A stretch of DNA of 64,000 nucleotides from an uncultured Prevotellaceae bacterium (GCA_900315565.1 OMZS01000013.1:1943-65942); one strand, 5' to 3'. Positions 1 to 8,496 are shown, counted from the first letter of the stretch. A program made the numbers and translations. The notes: generated from the letters alone by a model not told the origin.

Positions 1-14
1 GGTACAAATATTAA

Positions 15-111
15 GAAACGAATGAGAATAATTAGAATAATTCTGGCCACGAATGAAAATATTATTATTCGCATTCGTGAGTTAATAATTCTCATTATTC
101 TCATTCGTTTC
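15..111. repeat. Imperfect inverted repeat in AT-rich leader
   Basis: Arms at about 15-42 and 84-111 are near reverse complements, sharing the core ATTATTCTCATTCGTTTC on the right arm, and the text around them is made of recurring (A)ATTATTCT blocks up to about 170. It lies at the window edge downstream of the leftward isomerase gene, so it may belong to the 3' end of that operon or to a gene outside the window. No coding frame is convincing between 1 and 274. Confidence 0.5.
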
Positions 112-274
112 CGTCAAATTATTTCAGCTATTTTTCTGGAGTAATTATTCTAATTATTCTAATTTCTTTCCTATCCCCGTAAATTGTAAACTGTGTGACA
201 TGACAATTGTCTTGTAACTCCTTGAACTCCTTGAACTCCATGGACTACAGAGAGACCAGAGAAATTATAAATCA

Positions 275-1099
275 TTACTGCTTCGACAGCCTGTTCAATA
301 CGTACTGCACACTCGCTACATACTCCTCGTCGGTGGTCAGGTGCTCGATGATCATGGGCATTCGGGGGTTCTCGGCAGTGGCCAGTTGGGCATAGAGATT
401 GATGTCGAGCGTGCCCTCGCCACAGGCACACTCCTGCAGTTGGAAGGTGTACTCGGGCTTCAGTAGGATGTCCTTCAGGTGACAGCTCACGATAGTGCCG
501 TGGAGTTTCTCGAAACACTCGCGGAGGAACTCATCGTTGAAGAAATATCTGCGGGGTGAGGTAATCATGTTCACCACATCGAGGTGGGTGCCGAACTCCG
601 CACGATCGACAGCCTCTATGAGGCGCAGATACTCATCGGGACCGCTGGGTATCATCCAAGGCATCGACTCGATGCAGAATTTCGTATGCTGAGGACGGGC
701 GGTGTCGATGACCTGACGAATCATCGCTACCGCCATATCCCACAGCTCGCGACTGAAGTTGTTGCGGTAGCCGCCGTCCCAGCGGGGGCCGTAGGGCGTG
801 CCCACCACATTCACACAACATGCGGCACCAATGGCGTCGGCCATGCGGAGTTGACGGACGGCGTAATCTATCCAATGCTGTCGCTCGGTGGGGTCGGCAG
901 CCAGCGTGTTGCGCCACACGCCCACTTCGGCGATGGTGAGTCCGGCCTCTTCGGCAGCCTGCTTATAGGCCATGATGGTTTCCGCATCCTCGTCACAGGT
1001 GACGGGGAAGTTGACAGCCTGCAGTCCGAGGGCCTTGTGTTTGGCGGCCCACTCCTTGGGCGAGCTGTGCTTCAATGCGGACGAAATGCCTAAATACAT
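275..1099 (-). CDS. Sugar phosphate isomerase/epimerase (xylose-isomerase-like TIM barrel)
   Basis: A 274-residue cytoplasmic protein of the AP_endonuc_2 / xylose isomerase-like TIM-barrel superfamily. Metal-ligand-type motifs are visible in order: FCIESMPWM (Glu near residue 145), GTHLDVVNMI (His/Asp near 172), VSCHLKDI (His near 207) and MIIEHL near the C-terminus (Glu). These are the usual divalent-metal ligands of sugar isomerases and epimerases; the substrate cannot be read from sequence. It is the last gene of a leftward operon: its ATG overlaps the TGA of the upstream oxidase gene by one base (TGATG), which implies translational coupling. The transporter remnant and FMN enzyme upstream suggest catabolism of a sugar acid or sugar derivative; that is inference. 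Confidence 0.8.
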   Translation of the reverse strand: MYLGISSALKHSSPKEWAAKHKALGLQAVNFPVTCDEDAETIMAYKQAAEEAGLTIAEVGVWRNTLAADPTERQHWIDYAVRQLRMADAIGAACCVNVVGTPYGPRWDGGYRNNFSRELWDMAVAMIRQVIDTARPQHTKFCIESMPWMIPSGPDEYLRLIEAVDRAEFGTHLDVVNMITSPRRYFFNDEFLRECFEKLHGTIVSCHLKDILLKPEYTFQLQECACGEGTLDINLYAQLATAENPRMPMIIEHLTTDEEYVASVQYVLNRLSKQ

Positions 1100-1992
1100 C
1101 AGAACGCCCTCCTATGAATGATTGTAGAATCCATTTTGTCCAACCTGCTGACGCCAGTACGTGCCATCACGCCAGCCAGCTCAGCCGTCATCTCGTTGAT
1201 GCGTCCTGCTACGGCATCGGCCCCGTTCTTGAGTTGCTGCATGAGGTGACGCCCCACCGATACGGCCTTGGCGCCAAGGGCCAGACACTTGTAGACATCC
1301 ATACCGCTCTCGATGCCGCAATCTACGAATACCGGTACGCTTCTGCCTGTGGCGGAAAGAATATCGGGCAGAGCCATCAGAGGCGGCACGGCATACTGAA
1401 CCATGCCATGATGGTGAGACACCACCAACCCTGCGCATCCGGCTTTCAGACATTTCTCGGCATCACACGGACTGAGCACGCCTTTTACAATAAAAGGCAC
1501 GCCGGCAGCCTTTACGAAATCCGCCAGTTCGTCGGTCGTCTTGGCCTTCATGGGCAGTCCGAACACATCATCGTAGCCACCCTGTGAATTGAAGGCATGG
1601 TCGATGTCCATTCCCACAGCGATGCAGCCCACCTTGACGGCATGCTCAATCTTGCGCAGCACCTCGCTATTGTCGGCATGGGGCTTGATAATCTTGATGG
1701 TTCGGGCACCTGTTGCCACAATCTCCTCCAGTTCTTCTTCGCTGCCCATGCCCACCCAGTGAACGGCTCCACTCATGGCTGCTGCCTGGGCATAGACAGT
1801 CATGCCGTTCTGTGCCGTGTTATGCAGATGCGACAGGGCGGCTGTCATGATGGGTGTGCGGAAAGTTTCTCCGAACAGCTCCATCTCAGTCGAAGGGAGG
1901 ACGGCGTCCAGATAGCGGGTCTCTATCAAAAGAGAGTCAAAAAAGTCTCTCGTAATCTTGTCCGAATTTGATGTCAGTTGCATAATTTTCAA
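1099..1992 (-). CDS. FMN-dependent alpha-hydroxy-acid oxidase/dehydrogenase family protein
   Basis: 297 residues of the FMN_dh (glycolate oxidase / lactate dehydrogenase) TIM-barrel family; members usually have 350-400, so this is a short form. Recognisable blocks are TRYLDAVLPSTEMELFGETF at the N-terminus, PFIVKGVLSPCDAEKCLKAG (FMN-contacting Lys) and VPVFVDCGIESGMDVYKCLA with ALGAKAVSVGR (phosphate-binding loop). The canonical SNHGxRQ active-site strand reads SHHHGMVQ here: a His is kept but the substrate-carboxylate Arg is gone, so classical 2-hydroxy-acid oxidation is doubtful. The start overlaps the preceding transporter stop by 4 bp (ATGA). Membership in the FMN_dh family is clear; the reaction is unknown. 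Confidence 0.8.
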   Translation of the reverse strand: MKIMQLTSNSDKITRDFFDSLLIETRYLDAVLPSTEMELFGETFRTPIMTAALSHLHNTAQNGMTVYAQAAAMSGAVHWVGMGSEEELEEIVATGARTIKIIKPHADNSEVLRKIEHAVKVGCIAVGMDIDHAFNSQGGYDDVFGLPMKAKTTDELADFVKAAGVPFIVKGVLSPCDAEKCLKAGCAGLVVSHHHGMVQYAVPPLMALPDILSATGRSVPVFVDCGIESGMDVYKCLALGAKAVSVGRHLMQQLKNGADAVAGRINEMTAELAGVMARTGVSRLDKMDSTIIHRRAF

Positions 1993-2768
1993 TTATCTAT
2001 TTTCAAATTGTTTGTTACTGCTGCGTTGAGTTTATCCATCTTCTCGTCGGATAGTTCGTACTTGCCAATTACGAAGATGGCCAATACAAACAGGGCGGCA
2101 GGAATCAGGGTGACGAGCCAGAGAATGCCTTGTTCGGCCATCGGCTCCTGCACCGCCTCTCCAGCCTTGAAGCCTACCCAGACCAACACCAGTCCGGGAA
2201 CGACGCCGCCCAGCGCCATGCCGGCCTTCATGAAGATGCAGATAAGCGCATTCACAATACCTGCTACACGATGGCCTGATACATACTCGCTGAAAGTCAC
2301 CACCTCGGGCACTAGCGCCCACATATAGCCGGTAGCCACCACCACACCTGTACTCTTCACAAACTGCACAGCGAATATCAGCGCGGTGATAGATTTGAGA
2401 CGCTCTATCGACATCATCAGGTACATCAACACCATGGCCACGATGGCGATGCCGAGGAACAACCTGAACATTCCGTTCTTGCCGATCCTTCGCTTGATGG
2501 CAGGCACCATCGGCATGAAGATAAACGCCGGAATGGTGCCAAGCCACATGAACACCGTTGTCATCAGAGGCGTGGCATGCATGTTGAAGGTCATGAAATA
2601 AGAATCCGCAGCATTGCTGATACTCATGGTGGTGAAGGCAATGACAAAAAAGAACGACAACACGCGGAGCGGGCGGTTGCGTACCAGTTCCATCCAGAGG
2701 TCGCTAACCTTGACCATCGCACTTTCGCTCTGGGGATGTTTCATCTCTGAATTGGTGCTGTAAGTCAT
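1989..2768 (-). pseudogene. Truncated GPH-family sugar transporter (C-terminal half only)
   Basis: About 259 residues with six hydrophobic segments (for example VLSFFFVIAFTTMSIS, TVFMWLGTIPAFIFMP, ALVPEVVTFSEYVSGHR). They match helices 7-12 of glycoside-pentoside-hexuronide:cation symporters (MFS_2), which normally have about 450 residues and 12 helices. The TM10-11 motif with PEV and SGHR is well preserved. The N-terminal half is absent: only about 90 bp separate it from the upstream gene, and the frame begins at or just before the loop that normally joins the two halves. I use ATG 2768; an in-frame TTG lies at 2777 inside a palindrome. As it stands it probably cannot transport on its own. 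It heads the operon with the FMN enzyme and isomerase. Confidence 0.7.
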
Positions 2769-2775
2769 ATATGAC

Positions 2776-2815
2776 AACGGCCAGGAAGATCATTCACAGA
2801 GATTTCCTGGCCGTT
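2776..2815. repeat. 12-bp palindrome (AACGGCCAGGAA / TTCCTGGCCGTT)
   Basis: Perfect 12-bp arms at 2776-2787 and 2804-2815 with a 16-nt loop. There is no T-tract on either strand, so it is a weak terminator at best. It lies between the secreted-protein gene and the truncated transporter and touches the transporter's 5' end, so it marks the place where the N-terminal half is missing. Confidence 0.6.
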
Positions 2816-2868
2816 AAAGGTTTTAAGGACGGGGCAAACAAAATGGCTTGGTTGCTCCAACTATGAGG

Positions 2869-4335
2869 TTACTTCTTCAAGACCTTGCGCACGGTGCCGT
2901 TGTCCATGCGGAGGATGTTGAGACCGCGTGTGAGTTTCTGCTGCTGAACACCGCTGACATTGTAAACCTTGCTCACCTTGGCATTGTTGCTGACGGGAGC
3001 TTTTACACCCGACTCGTCGTCGATGTCGATGACCACATGCTTGGCCCATTTGCCGTCTCCGCCGACAATGGCATAATTTTCATAATTGCCAGCAATGTCA
3101 ATTCTTCCATCCGACGGTTCGGTAATCTTGCAGTTACCAAGGTCTATTTTCTTAAAGTCGCAGATGCCTGCATAGACGCAATCGAAATCCAAATAACAGT
3201 TTCTGATGATAAGTGATTCATTGCTTGGACCATTTGGTCCGCCAATGCCCCAATCGCCTGTACCAATGACATTCAGGTTGCGGAGTGTAAGGGTGGCACC
3301 GTCAAGGACATAAAAACATTCAAAGCCGGGTGCATCAAGAGTGAGATAATTAAATTCTCCTTCGATGGTGGTGTTTGCATGGATGCGGAAAACAGAGTAG
3401 TTGTAAGACAGTTTACAATCAGCTGAAGTGAATTTAATGGTCAGCCCATCCACACCTCTGTTTTCGATTAAAGGTACATTGTCTCCGCTTGTGGAAGCAT
3501 CGTCGGTGTCGATGGTCAATAATTTGGCGTCATCATCGTAAGTGACAACATCTGATCCAATATAATGCATTAATGCTAAGATGTATTCGTTTAATGGATT
3601 GCCTGCAATGCTTATTTCATAATTTTTGCCAAGATTGAGTGTATTTGCAATTTCTCCATCAGAAGTGTTGATAAAAGTGAATTTATCTGTATTGAATTCG
3701 CTTGCTCCAGTAATGTCGCCATAATTGTCTGCGCAGTTGAATGCTCCAAAACAACTCATAGCTTTATGTCCTGTAGGAGTGTCAACAAGAATCATGCAGT
3801 TTGCAGTGATATCGCCATAGATTGAGATTCCAATGGATTGTGAACTCACGGAGAGATAGGAAAACTGTTTTCCTGTAATCTCCGAGTCCTCTCCAAGAAT
3901 AGAAATACCATAACCGTCACTTTCTATATCTAAATTCGACTCATAGTCAATGTCAATGATTAAGCTGGAACGTGACATGAGACCGTAGTTTTTGTAAATG
4001 TCGTCACCTCCTTCCGCTTTGATTTTGCATACGCCTTTAACGATTATCCTAAGACCTTCGATGGCATCTTCCCAAGTGTCTCCATTTTCAATACCTTTAA
4101 CGCCGTTGCCATTAACGGTGATCGTGGCATTGTCGAGCGTCAGTTCTTTCGTAGTGTAGTTGTAGGTAACAGTGCCTTCGATGCCTTCTCCAGTAACGGA
4201 GACAATGTTTTTCTGGCCAGTTACTTGATGACCAGCCACATAAAGCGGCTCACCCCATGCTTGCGCAAAAGCGCAGGTGGGCAACACTGCCAAAAGGGCA
4301 GTAACGAAAATAGTAGAAATCTTTTTCATACTCAT
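2869..4335 (-). CDS. Secreted beta-helix-like protein with T9SS-like C-terminal tail
   Basis: 488 residues with a clear Sec signal peptide (MKKISTIFVTALLAVLPTCA, cleavage after CAFA). The body is low in Cys and rich in short beta-prone segments with recurrent Asn, Asp and Gly (LTLDNATITVNG, LTLRNLNVIGTG, LIIRNCYLDFDC), which suggests a right-handed parallel beta-helix. The last about 35 residues (VYNVSGVQQQKL, then GLNILRMDNGTVRKVLKK) resemble the Por-type C-terminal sorting domain of Bacteroidetes, so export by the type IX system or surface display is likely. No catalytic motif is recognised. A TATATTTG -7 box on the minus strand at 4398-4405 sits upstream. MSMKK or MKK may be the actual start. 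Confidence 0.7.
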   Translation of the reverse strand: MSMKKISTIFVTALLAVLPTCAFAQAWGEPLYVAGHQVTGQKNIVSVTGEGIEGTVTYNYTTKELTLDNATITVNGNGVKGIENGDTWEDAIEGLRIIVKGVCKIKAEGGDDIYKNYGLMSRSSLIIDIDYESNLDIESDGYGISILGEDSEITGKQFSYLSVSSQSIGISIYGDITANCMILVDTPTGHKAMSCFGAFNCADNYGDITGASEFNTDKFTFINTSDGEIANTLNLGKNYEISIAGNPLNEYILALMHYIGSDVVTYDDDAKLLTIDTDDASTSGDNVPLIENRGVDGLTIKFTSADCKLSYNYSVFRIHANTTIEGEFNYLTLDAPGFECFYVLDGATLTLRNLNVIGTGDWGIGGPNGPSNESLIIRNCYLDFDCVYAGICDFKKIDLGNCKITEPSDGRIDIAGNYENYAIVGGDGKWAKHVVIDIDDESGVKAPVSNNAKVSKVYNVSGVQQQKLTRGLNILRMDNGTVRKVLKK

Positions 4336-4397
4336 TGTTTTTTAAAGGTTAATATAAAAGGATTGATTCGATTTAACAAATGGTTGTATTTGTTTTG

Positions 4398-4405
4398 CAA
4401 ATATA
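4398..4405 (-). promoter_or_regulatory. Predicted -7 box TATATTTG for the secreted protein gene
   Basis: Matches the Bacteroidetes consensus TAnnTTTG on the minus strand, 63 bp upstream of the start at 4335. No clear -33 TTTG is visible, so confidence is moderate. Confidence 0.45.
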
Positions 4406-4476
4406 ACAATAATTATCGAGCATGTGCTGTTTTGGTTGTTAAAAAAAACAAAATGCCGATGGTTTCTTGTAATCAT

Positions 4477-5052
4477 CTATTGCAGTGGTGGCTGAACCTT
4501 TTGCGTTGCCGTGGTTAGTTGGTGCGTGACTTGTTTCAGCTCGTCAAGGGTAAAATGCTCTTTTTGGCTGGTGAGCGTTTCGGGGCGAAGCCGGAGTAGG
4601 TCGAGCAATGACTGGCAGGCACGAGCAAGCATCTCTTCGTGGTCGAAGGCGAGTGGGGGAGTGGCACGGCTGGCAATGTTCTCGCACAGGTCGCTGAGGT
4701 TGAACCAGCGTGCTAGGGCGGCATCGTCGGCGCCGCATACGTCTTGCATCCTTACCAGGGCGAAAAAGGCCACACTGATGACGCGCTCGCGCGGGTCGCG
4801 GCCGGGCGTGCTGAAAGTGTAAAACTGGTGGACGGAGGCTTTGGTCATTCCCGTTTCCTCTCGCAGCTCGCGCAGGGCACCAGTCTCGGCACTCTCGTCT
4901 ATTTCGAGATATCCGCCTGGAAAAGCCCAATGGCCTTTGTATGGTTCGAATCCACGCTCAATGAGCAGCACTTTGAGCTGGTTGTCGTCCAAGGCGAAGA
5001 TGACACAGTCGGTGGCAACGGCAGGGTGGGGGTATTTGTAGGTGTACGACAT
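4477..5052 (-). CDS. NUDIX hydrolase (ADP-ribose pyrophosphatase-like)
   Basis: 191 residues with a perfect NUDIX box (GGYLEIDESAETGALRELRE followed by ETGM, residues about 46-69), which binds metal and hydrolyses nucleoside diphosphates linked to another moiety. The N-terminal YPHPAVATDCVIFALDD and KVLLIERGFEPYKGHWAFPGG are typical of the ADP-ribose/NAD-related or NrtR-like subgroup. The C-terminal about 60 residues (LDLLRLRPETLTSQKEHFTL, then DELKQVTHQL) could be a shortened winged-helix region as in NrtR, but the protein is about 30-40 residues shorter than typical NrtR. Substrate unassigned. The start codon directly abuts a 7-bp repeat array at 5053-5094. Confidence 0.85.
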   Translation of the reverse strand: MSYTYKYPHPAVATDCVIFALDDNQLKVLLIERGFEPYKGHWAFPGGYLEIDESAETGALRELREETGMTKASVHQFYTFSTPGRDPRERVISVAFFALVRMQDVCGADDAALARWFNLSDLCENIASRATPPLAFDHEEMLARACQSLLDLLRLRPETLTSQKEHFTLDELKQVTHQLTTATQKVQPPLQ

Positions 5053-5094
5053 GAAGATGAAAGATTAAAGATTAAATATTAAAAATTAAATATG
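5053..5094. repeat. Heptad repeat array (AAAGATT-type, 6 units)
   Basis: Six successive 7-bp blocks with the pattern GAAGATG, AAAGATT, AAAGATT, AAATATT, AAAAATT, AAATATG. The array begins at the base next to the NUDIX start codon, so it forms the immediate 5' untranslated region of that gene. The rest of the 5095-5334 spacer is AT-rich, with short recurrent TTTGTGAAATCTGTGTAA-like text and the paaK promoter. Confidence 0.65.
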
Positions 5095-5259
5095 AGTTTA
5101 AGGTTTTAAGTTTACAGAAAGTATCTGCATGATTTGTGAAATCTGTGTAATTTGTGTGACAAAAATACGTAAAACAAGTGAAACATTGAACAAAAACTAG
5201 CTGAAAAATAGCTTTTCAGTGTCAAAAAGTCGGTTTTTCGAACAATTTTTGGCCTTCTG

Positions 5260-5291
5260 TTTGCTCATCTGCGAAATATTGTGTAATATTG
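5260..5291 (+). promoter_or_regulatory. Predicted Bacteroidetes promoter for the phenylacetate-CoA ligase gene
   Basis: TTTG at 5260-5263, then 20 nt, then TAATATTG at 5284-5291 (one mismatch to TAnnTTTG). The expected transcript start near 5298 leaves a leader of about 37 nt to the ATG at 5335. Confidence 0.55.
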
Positions 5292-5334
5292 CAGGTCAAA
5301 AATTAAACAAATCTTATTATTAACACTTAACAAT

Positions 5335-6663
5335 ATGAATAGCGATAGCCTACAAGCCACGCAAGAATACTGGCAGCCGGAACTCGAAACCATGCCCAGA
5401 GAGCAATTGGAGCAATTGCAAGTAAAGAAACTCAGGAAAACGATTGAGATTTGTCTCAAGTCACCTTTCTATGGCAAACGTTTGGGTGAACTTGGCATTA
5501 CGCCCGAAAGCATCAACAGCATCGCAGACCTCCGAAAGATACCTTTCACCACGAAGCAGGACCTTCGTGACAACTATCCCTTCGGTCTCGTTGGCGGAAA
5601 TATGGACGATGCCATTCGCATCCACTCCACCAGCGGCACCACCGGCAACCCCTGTGTGGTGGTCTATAGCCGTCATGATATAGAATCGTGGGCCAACATG
5701 ATTGCCCGCAATATGTATATGGTGGGATGTCGCAAGAGCGACGTGTTCCAGAACTCCAGCGGCTACGGCATGTTTACGGGCGGTCTGGGATTCCAGTATG
5801 GAGCTGAGGCGCTGGGTGCTACCACCGTTCCCGCTGCTGCCGGTAACTCGAAGCGCCAGATAAAGTTTATTCGCGACTTCGGAACTACCTGTCTGCACGC
5901 CATTCCGAGCTACGCCATTCGTCTGGCAGAAGTGTTCAGAGAGGAAGGTGTTGACCCGCGCACCACCAAGCTGCACACCCTGTTCATTGGAGCTGAGCCT
6001 CACACCGAGGAGCAGCGCCAGCGCATCGAGCGCATGCTGGGTGTGAAGGCCTACAACTCGTTTGGCATGACCGAGATGAACGGTCCCGGCGTGGCTTTCG
6101 AGTGCAAGGAGCAAAACGGCATGCACCTGTGGGAAGACAACTACATCATCGAGATTGTTGACCCCGACACCCTTGAGCCTGTGTCCGATGGCGAGATTGG
6201 CGAAATGATTCTCACTACGCTCGACCGCACCATGATGCCTATATTAAGGTATCGCACGCGCGACCTCACCCGCATCATTCCCGGTGAGTGTAAGTGCGGC
6301 CGCACCCACCGCCGCATCGACCGCATCAAGGGCCGTACCGATGACATGTTTATCATCAAGGGTGTCAACGTGTTCCCCATGCAGGTGGAGAAGATTCTGG
6401 TGCAGTACCCGGGCCTGGGCAGCAACTATCTCATCACGCTCGACACCGTCGATGACAATGACATTATGACCGTTGAGGTGGAACTCGACGATATGAATAC
6501 CGATGTATATCCCGAGCTGCAGCGCATGACGAAAGATATTCAACGCGCATTGAAAGACGAGATTCTGCTCACTCCGCACGTGCGCCTCGTGAAGAAAGGC
6601 TCGCTGCCTGTGAGCGAAGGCAAGGCTGTGCGTGTGAAAGACCTGCGCGTAGGCAGGGGATAA
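5335..6663 (+). CDS. paaK: Phenylacetate--CoA ligase (AMP-forming)
   Basis: 442 residues, full length for the PaaK family of ANL-superfamily adenylating enzymes, which activate aryl acids to aryl-CoA with ATP. Motifs in order: the ATP-binding P-loop HSTSGTTGNPCVVVYS (about residue 100), SFGMTEMNGPG (about 242), YRTRDLTRI and the C-terminal hinge RIDRIKGRTDDMFIIKGVNV, FPMQVEKIL. CKCGRTHRR carries the family Cys pair. In other Bacteroidales this ligase usually sits beside indolepyruvate oxidoreductase genes; here it stands alone. Its TAA stop is the first part of the heptad array at 6661-6728. The precise aryl acid (phenylacetate, indoleacetate or similar) is not decided by sequence. Confidence 0.9.
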   Translation: MNSDSLQATQEYWQPELETMPREQLEQLQVKKLRKTIEICLKSPFYGKRLGELGITPESINSIADLRKIPFTTKQDLRDNYPFGLVGGNMDDAIRIHSTSGTTGNPCVVVYSRHDIESWANMIARNMYMVGCRKSDVFQNSSGYGMFTGGLGFQYGAEALGATTVPAAAGNSKRQIKFIRDFGTTCLHAIPSYAIRLAEVFREEGVDPRTTKLHTLFIGAEPHTEEQRQRIERMLGVKAYNSFGMTEMNGPGVAFECKEQNGMHLWEDNYIIEIVDPDTLEPVSDGEIGEMILTTLDRTMMPILRYRTRDLTRIIPGECKCGRTHRRIDRIKGRTDDMFIIKGVNVFPMQVEKILVQYPGLGSNYLITLDTVDDNDIMTVEVELDDMNTDVYPELQRMTKDIQRALKDEILLTPHVRLVKKGSLPVSEGKAVRVKDLRVGRG

Positions 6664-6728
6664 TTGATAATTGATAATTGACAATTGACAATTGACAATT
6701 GATAATTGATAATTGATAATTGATAATT
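6661..6728. repeat. Heptad repeat array (GATAATT/GACAATT, 9 units)
   Basis: After TAATT, which contains the paaK stop codon, there are nine perfect 7-bp units: two GATAATT, three GACAATT, four GATAATT. The array ends 7 bp before the TTG proposed as start of the DUF3256 gene, so it fills the intergenic space almost completely. Confidence 0.85.
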
Positions 6729-6735
6729 CATTGTA

Positions 6736-7383
6736 TTGAGACGGTCATTCATCATTGTTTTCATAACCTTTTTGCTGTTGCATTCTGCCGGTGCGCAGCA
6801 AATGCGTGAGGTTTGGCTCTCCATGCCCGACTCGCTCGTGGGCTATCTGAACAAGAGCAAGCGTATCGAGGCGATGGACTACCGCGACATGGGGCTGAAA
6901 CTCGACGTGCGCAATCTGCTCAACGGCAGCACGCTGGTAGATACGCTGACAGCCGATTTCATTTCGGTTAGTCTCAATAAGTCCGCCCGTCTGCAAATGA
7001 AGTTGTTGCCTCGTGAGGCTGACACGCTGCTATGTGTGGTGAAAACCATTTGGGGCCCATCTGCCGACAGTTCCATTGGTTTCTACACCCCGCAGTGGGT
7101 GCCCGTAGCGGCAAGCATGTTCGCCGAAGGCCATCACCCGCTTGAGCAGGCAGTTGACAGTTTTCTGTTGCGTCCCGACTCGATGAGTATTGAGCGCTTT
7201 GAAGAGTTAAAGCTTCAATTTGAGCCTCGGCTCGTCTCCATTGAGATGCCTGTGAGTGGCAACGAACTCTGGATGCAGGTAGAGCAGGCTTTGCCTGTGC
7301 CATCATCGCTTTCATCGGCTTTAAATCAGCTTATTAAGCGAAGAAAGTTTAAATGGAACGGCGAAAAGTTTATAGAATGTTAA
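6736..7383 (+). CDS. DUF3256 family secreted protein
   Basis: 215 residues with a signal peptide (RRSFIIVFITFLLLHSAGA, cleaved before QQMREVW). It matches the Bacteroidales-specific DUF3256 family: MPDSLVGYLNKSKRIEAMDY near the N-terminus and a beta-rich body comparing computed values (LQMKLLPREADTLLCVVKT). The function is unknown; it is probably periplasmic or membrane-associated. No ATG fits: the frame starts at TTG 6736, just after the heptad array, and gives a good signal peptide. An upstream terminator is absent, so it may be cotranscribed with paaK. Confidence 0.75.
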   Translation: MRRSFIIVFITFLLLHSAGAQQMREVWLSMPDSLVGYLNKSKRIEAMDYRDMGLKLDVRNLLNGSTLVDTLTADFISVSLNKSARLQMKLLPREADTLLCVVKTIWGPSADSSIGFYTPQWVPVAASMFAEGHHPLEQAVDSFLLRPDSMSIERFEELKLQFEPRLVSIEMPVSGNELWMQVEQALPVPSSLSSALNQLIKRRKFKWNGEKFIEC

Positions 7384-7567
7384 AATTACACTAATTTTTG
7401 CCATAAACACTTGCATATAAAAAAATAATGACTACCTTTGCATCGTGTTTTTCATGGTATTAGATTATTAAGGTTAATAAAGATTGGTTGTCGTGAGACA
7501 ATCAATTTTTTTTGTGCCCATTTTTCCGCAATTTTTAGCATTGAAAACAATCACTATAATAAAAAGA

Positions 7568-7605
7568 TGAAGTCCGCTTTCCCGGCTGTGGGGAAGCGGA
7601 CTTCA
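7568..7605. terminator. Bidirectional hairpin terminator between DUF3256 and ECF-like genes
   Basis: A 16-bp near-perfect stem (TGAAGTCCGCTTTCCC at 7568-7583 with GGGGAAGCGGACTTCA at 7590-7605) and a 6-nt loop between convergent genes, followed by TGCTTTTAG. The rest of the 7384-7647 spacer is AT-rich without a gene. It contains the promoter-like text CTACCTTTGCATC near 7431, which would face a short, non-coding stretch. Confidence 0.75.
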
Positions 7606-7647
7606 TGCTTTTAGCAGTGTAGTCGCTGCAAGCAAATCGCAACTCAA

Positions 7648-8154
7648 TTAAACAGGCAATTTCTTCAGCAGCAGGTAGGTTCCGAACACTTGCAGCAGCA
7701 GTCCGGGCCAGCCAATAGTGAAATCGGCAACAGTGGCGTCAACGCCTCCTGTGAGCAACAGTTCGCCCAAGCCACCGATGCACTCAGCAGCAAGCACCAC
7801 TCCAGCGAGCAGCAGCAGGCTGACCGACTTGGTGCGCTCTGCTACTAGTCCGGCTACCAGGGCGATTACCACCAGCTTGAGTGTCATGACGGGCAAAACG
7901 GCCCAAGAGGGCTGGCCGAACAGCAAATGGTTGACCAGAGGTGAGAGAGCGGCTGCCAAAAGTGCAGCGCGCCATCCGAACTTATAAGCTCCGGCCAGAA
8001 TGACCAGCGACAGCGGGGCAAAAATGAAACCTCCCTGTGGAATAAGGTGGAACAACTGAGGCAGCACAATGTTGCAGCCCACGAAGATGGCTGCCATGAG
8101 ATAGGTGCGCGCCTGACTGTAGTCGAGGGTGTAAAGTCTAGCGTTTGTTTCCAT
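7648..8154 (-). CDS. ECF transporter S component-like membrane protein
   Basis: 168 residues from ATG 8154 (METNARLYTLDYSQARTYLM), with about five or six hydrophobic helices (MAAIFVGCNIVLPQLFHLIP, PLSLVILAGAYKFGWRAALL, VMTLKLVVIALVAGLVAE, LLLLAGVVLAAECIGGLGEL). The early FVGCNIVLPQ with HLIP and GGFIFAPL pattern resembles substrate-binding S components of energy-coupling-factor vitamin and metabolite importers. No EcfA or EcfT gene is adjacent, which is normal when the energising module is shared. Substrate unknown. A further upstream ATG (8202) is less likely because its leader is AT-rich. Confidence 0.6.
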   Translation of the reverse strand: METNARLYTLDYSQARTYLMAAIFVGCNIVLPQLFHLIPQGGFIFAPLSLVILAGAYKFGWRAALLAAALSPLVNHLLFGQPSWAVLPVMTLKLVVIALVAGLVAERTKSVSLLLLAGVVLAAECIGGLGELLLTGGVDATVADFTIGWPGLLLQVFGTYLLLKKLPV

Positions 8155-8496
8155 AACGTTTTTTTTTATGTTGATAAATATTATGTTCTGTTTCAGCTGC
8201 AAAGATAATTGAAAATATTCGAATTGATGTGCTTTCGGTCAATATTTTTTGTGTGTTATCGAATTAGATCATGTGTTTTTCTTTTCTGTTAAGGACATGA
8301 AATGCGTATGATGATTCCTTTTTTGTATGTTTTCGCTATTGGCTGGCTACAAGAAAGTGTCAGTTTTCTTACGGTAAAAACAGGAAAAAGAAAGTGTAAC
8401 AGTCTGTTTGCTTGCATTCTGACAAATGGCTGAAAATATCTTTGTACCCGCGCGAAAATTTTTCCAATTTTATGGGGCCGTTCTATAATAATTTGT
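8155..8496. other. Non-coding spacer upstream of lplA
   Basis: A 340-bp AT-rich divergent spacer between the ECF-like gene and lplA. I looked for a glycine riboswitch, which might be expected ahead of a glycine-cleavage operon, and did not see its conserved core. Apart from the lplA promoter at its right end I see no structured element. Confidence 0.5.

Noticed and set aside
2776-2815. Rho-independent terminator at the 12-bp palindrome
   Set aside because: No T-tract on either strand; kept only as a repeat.
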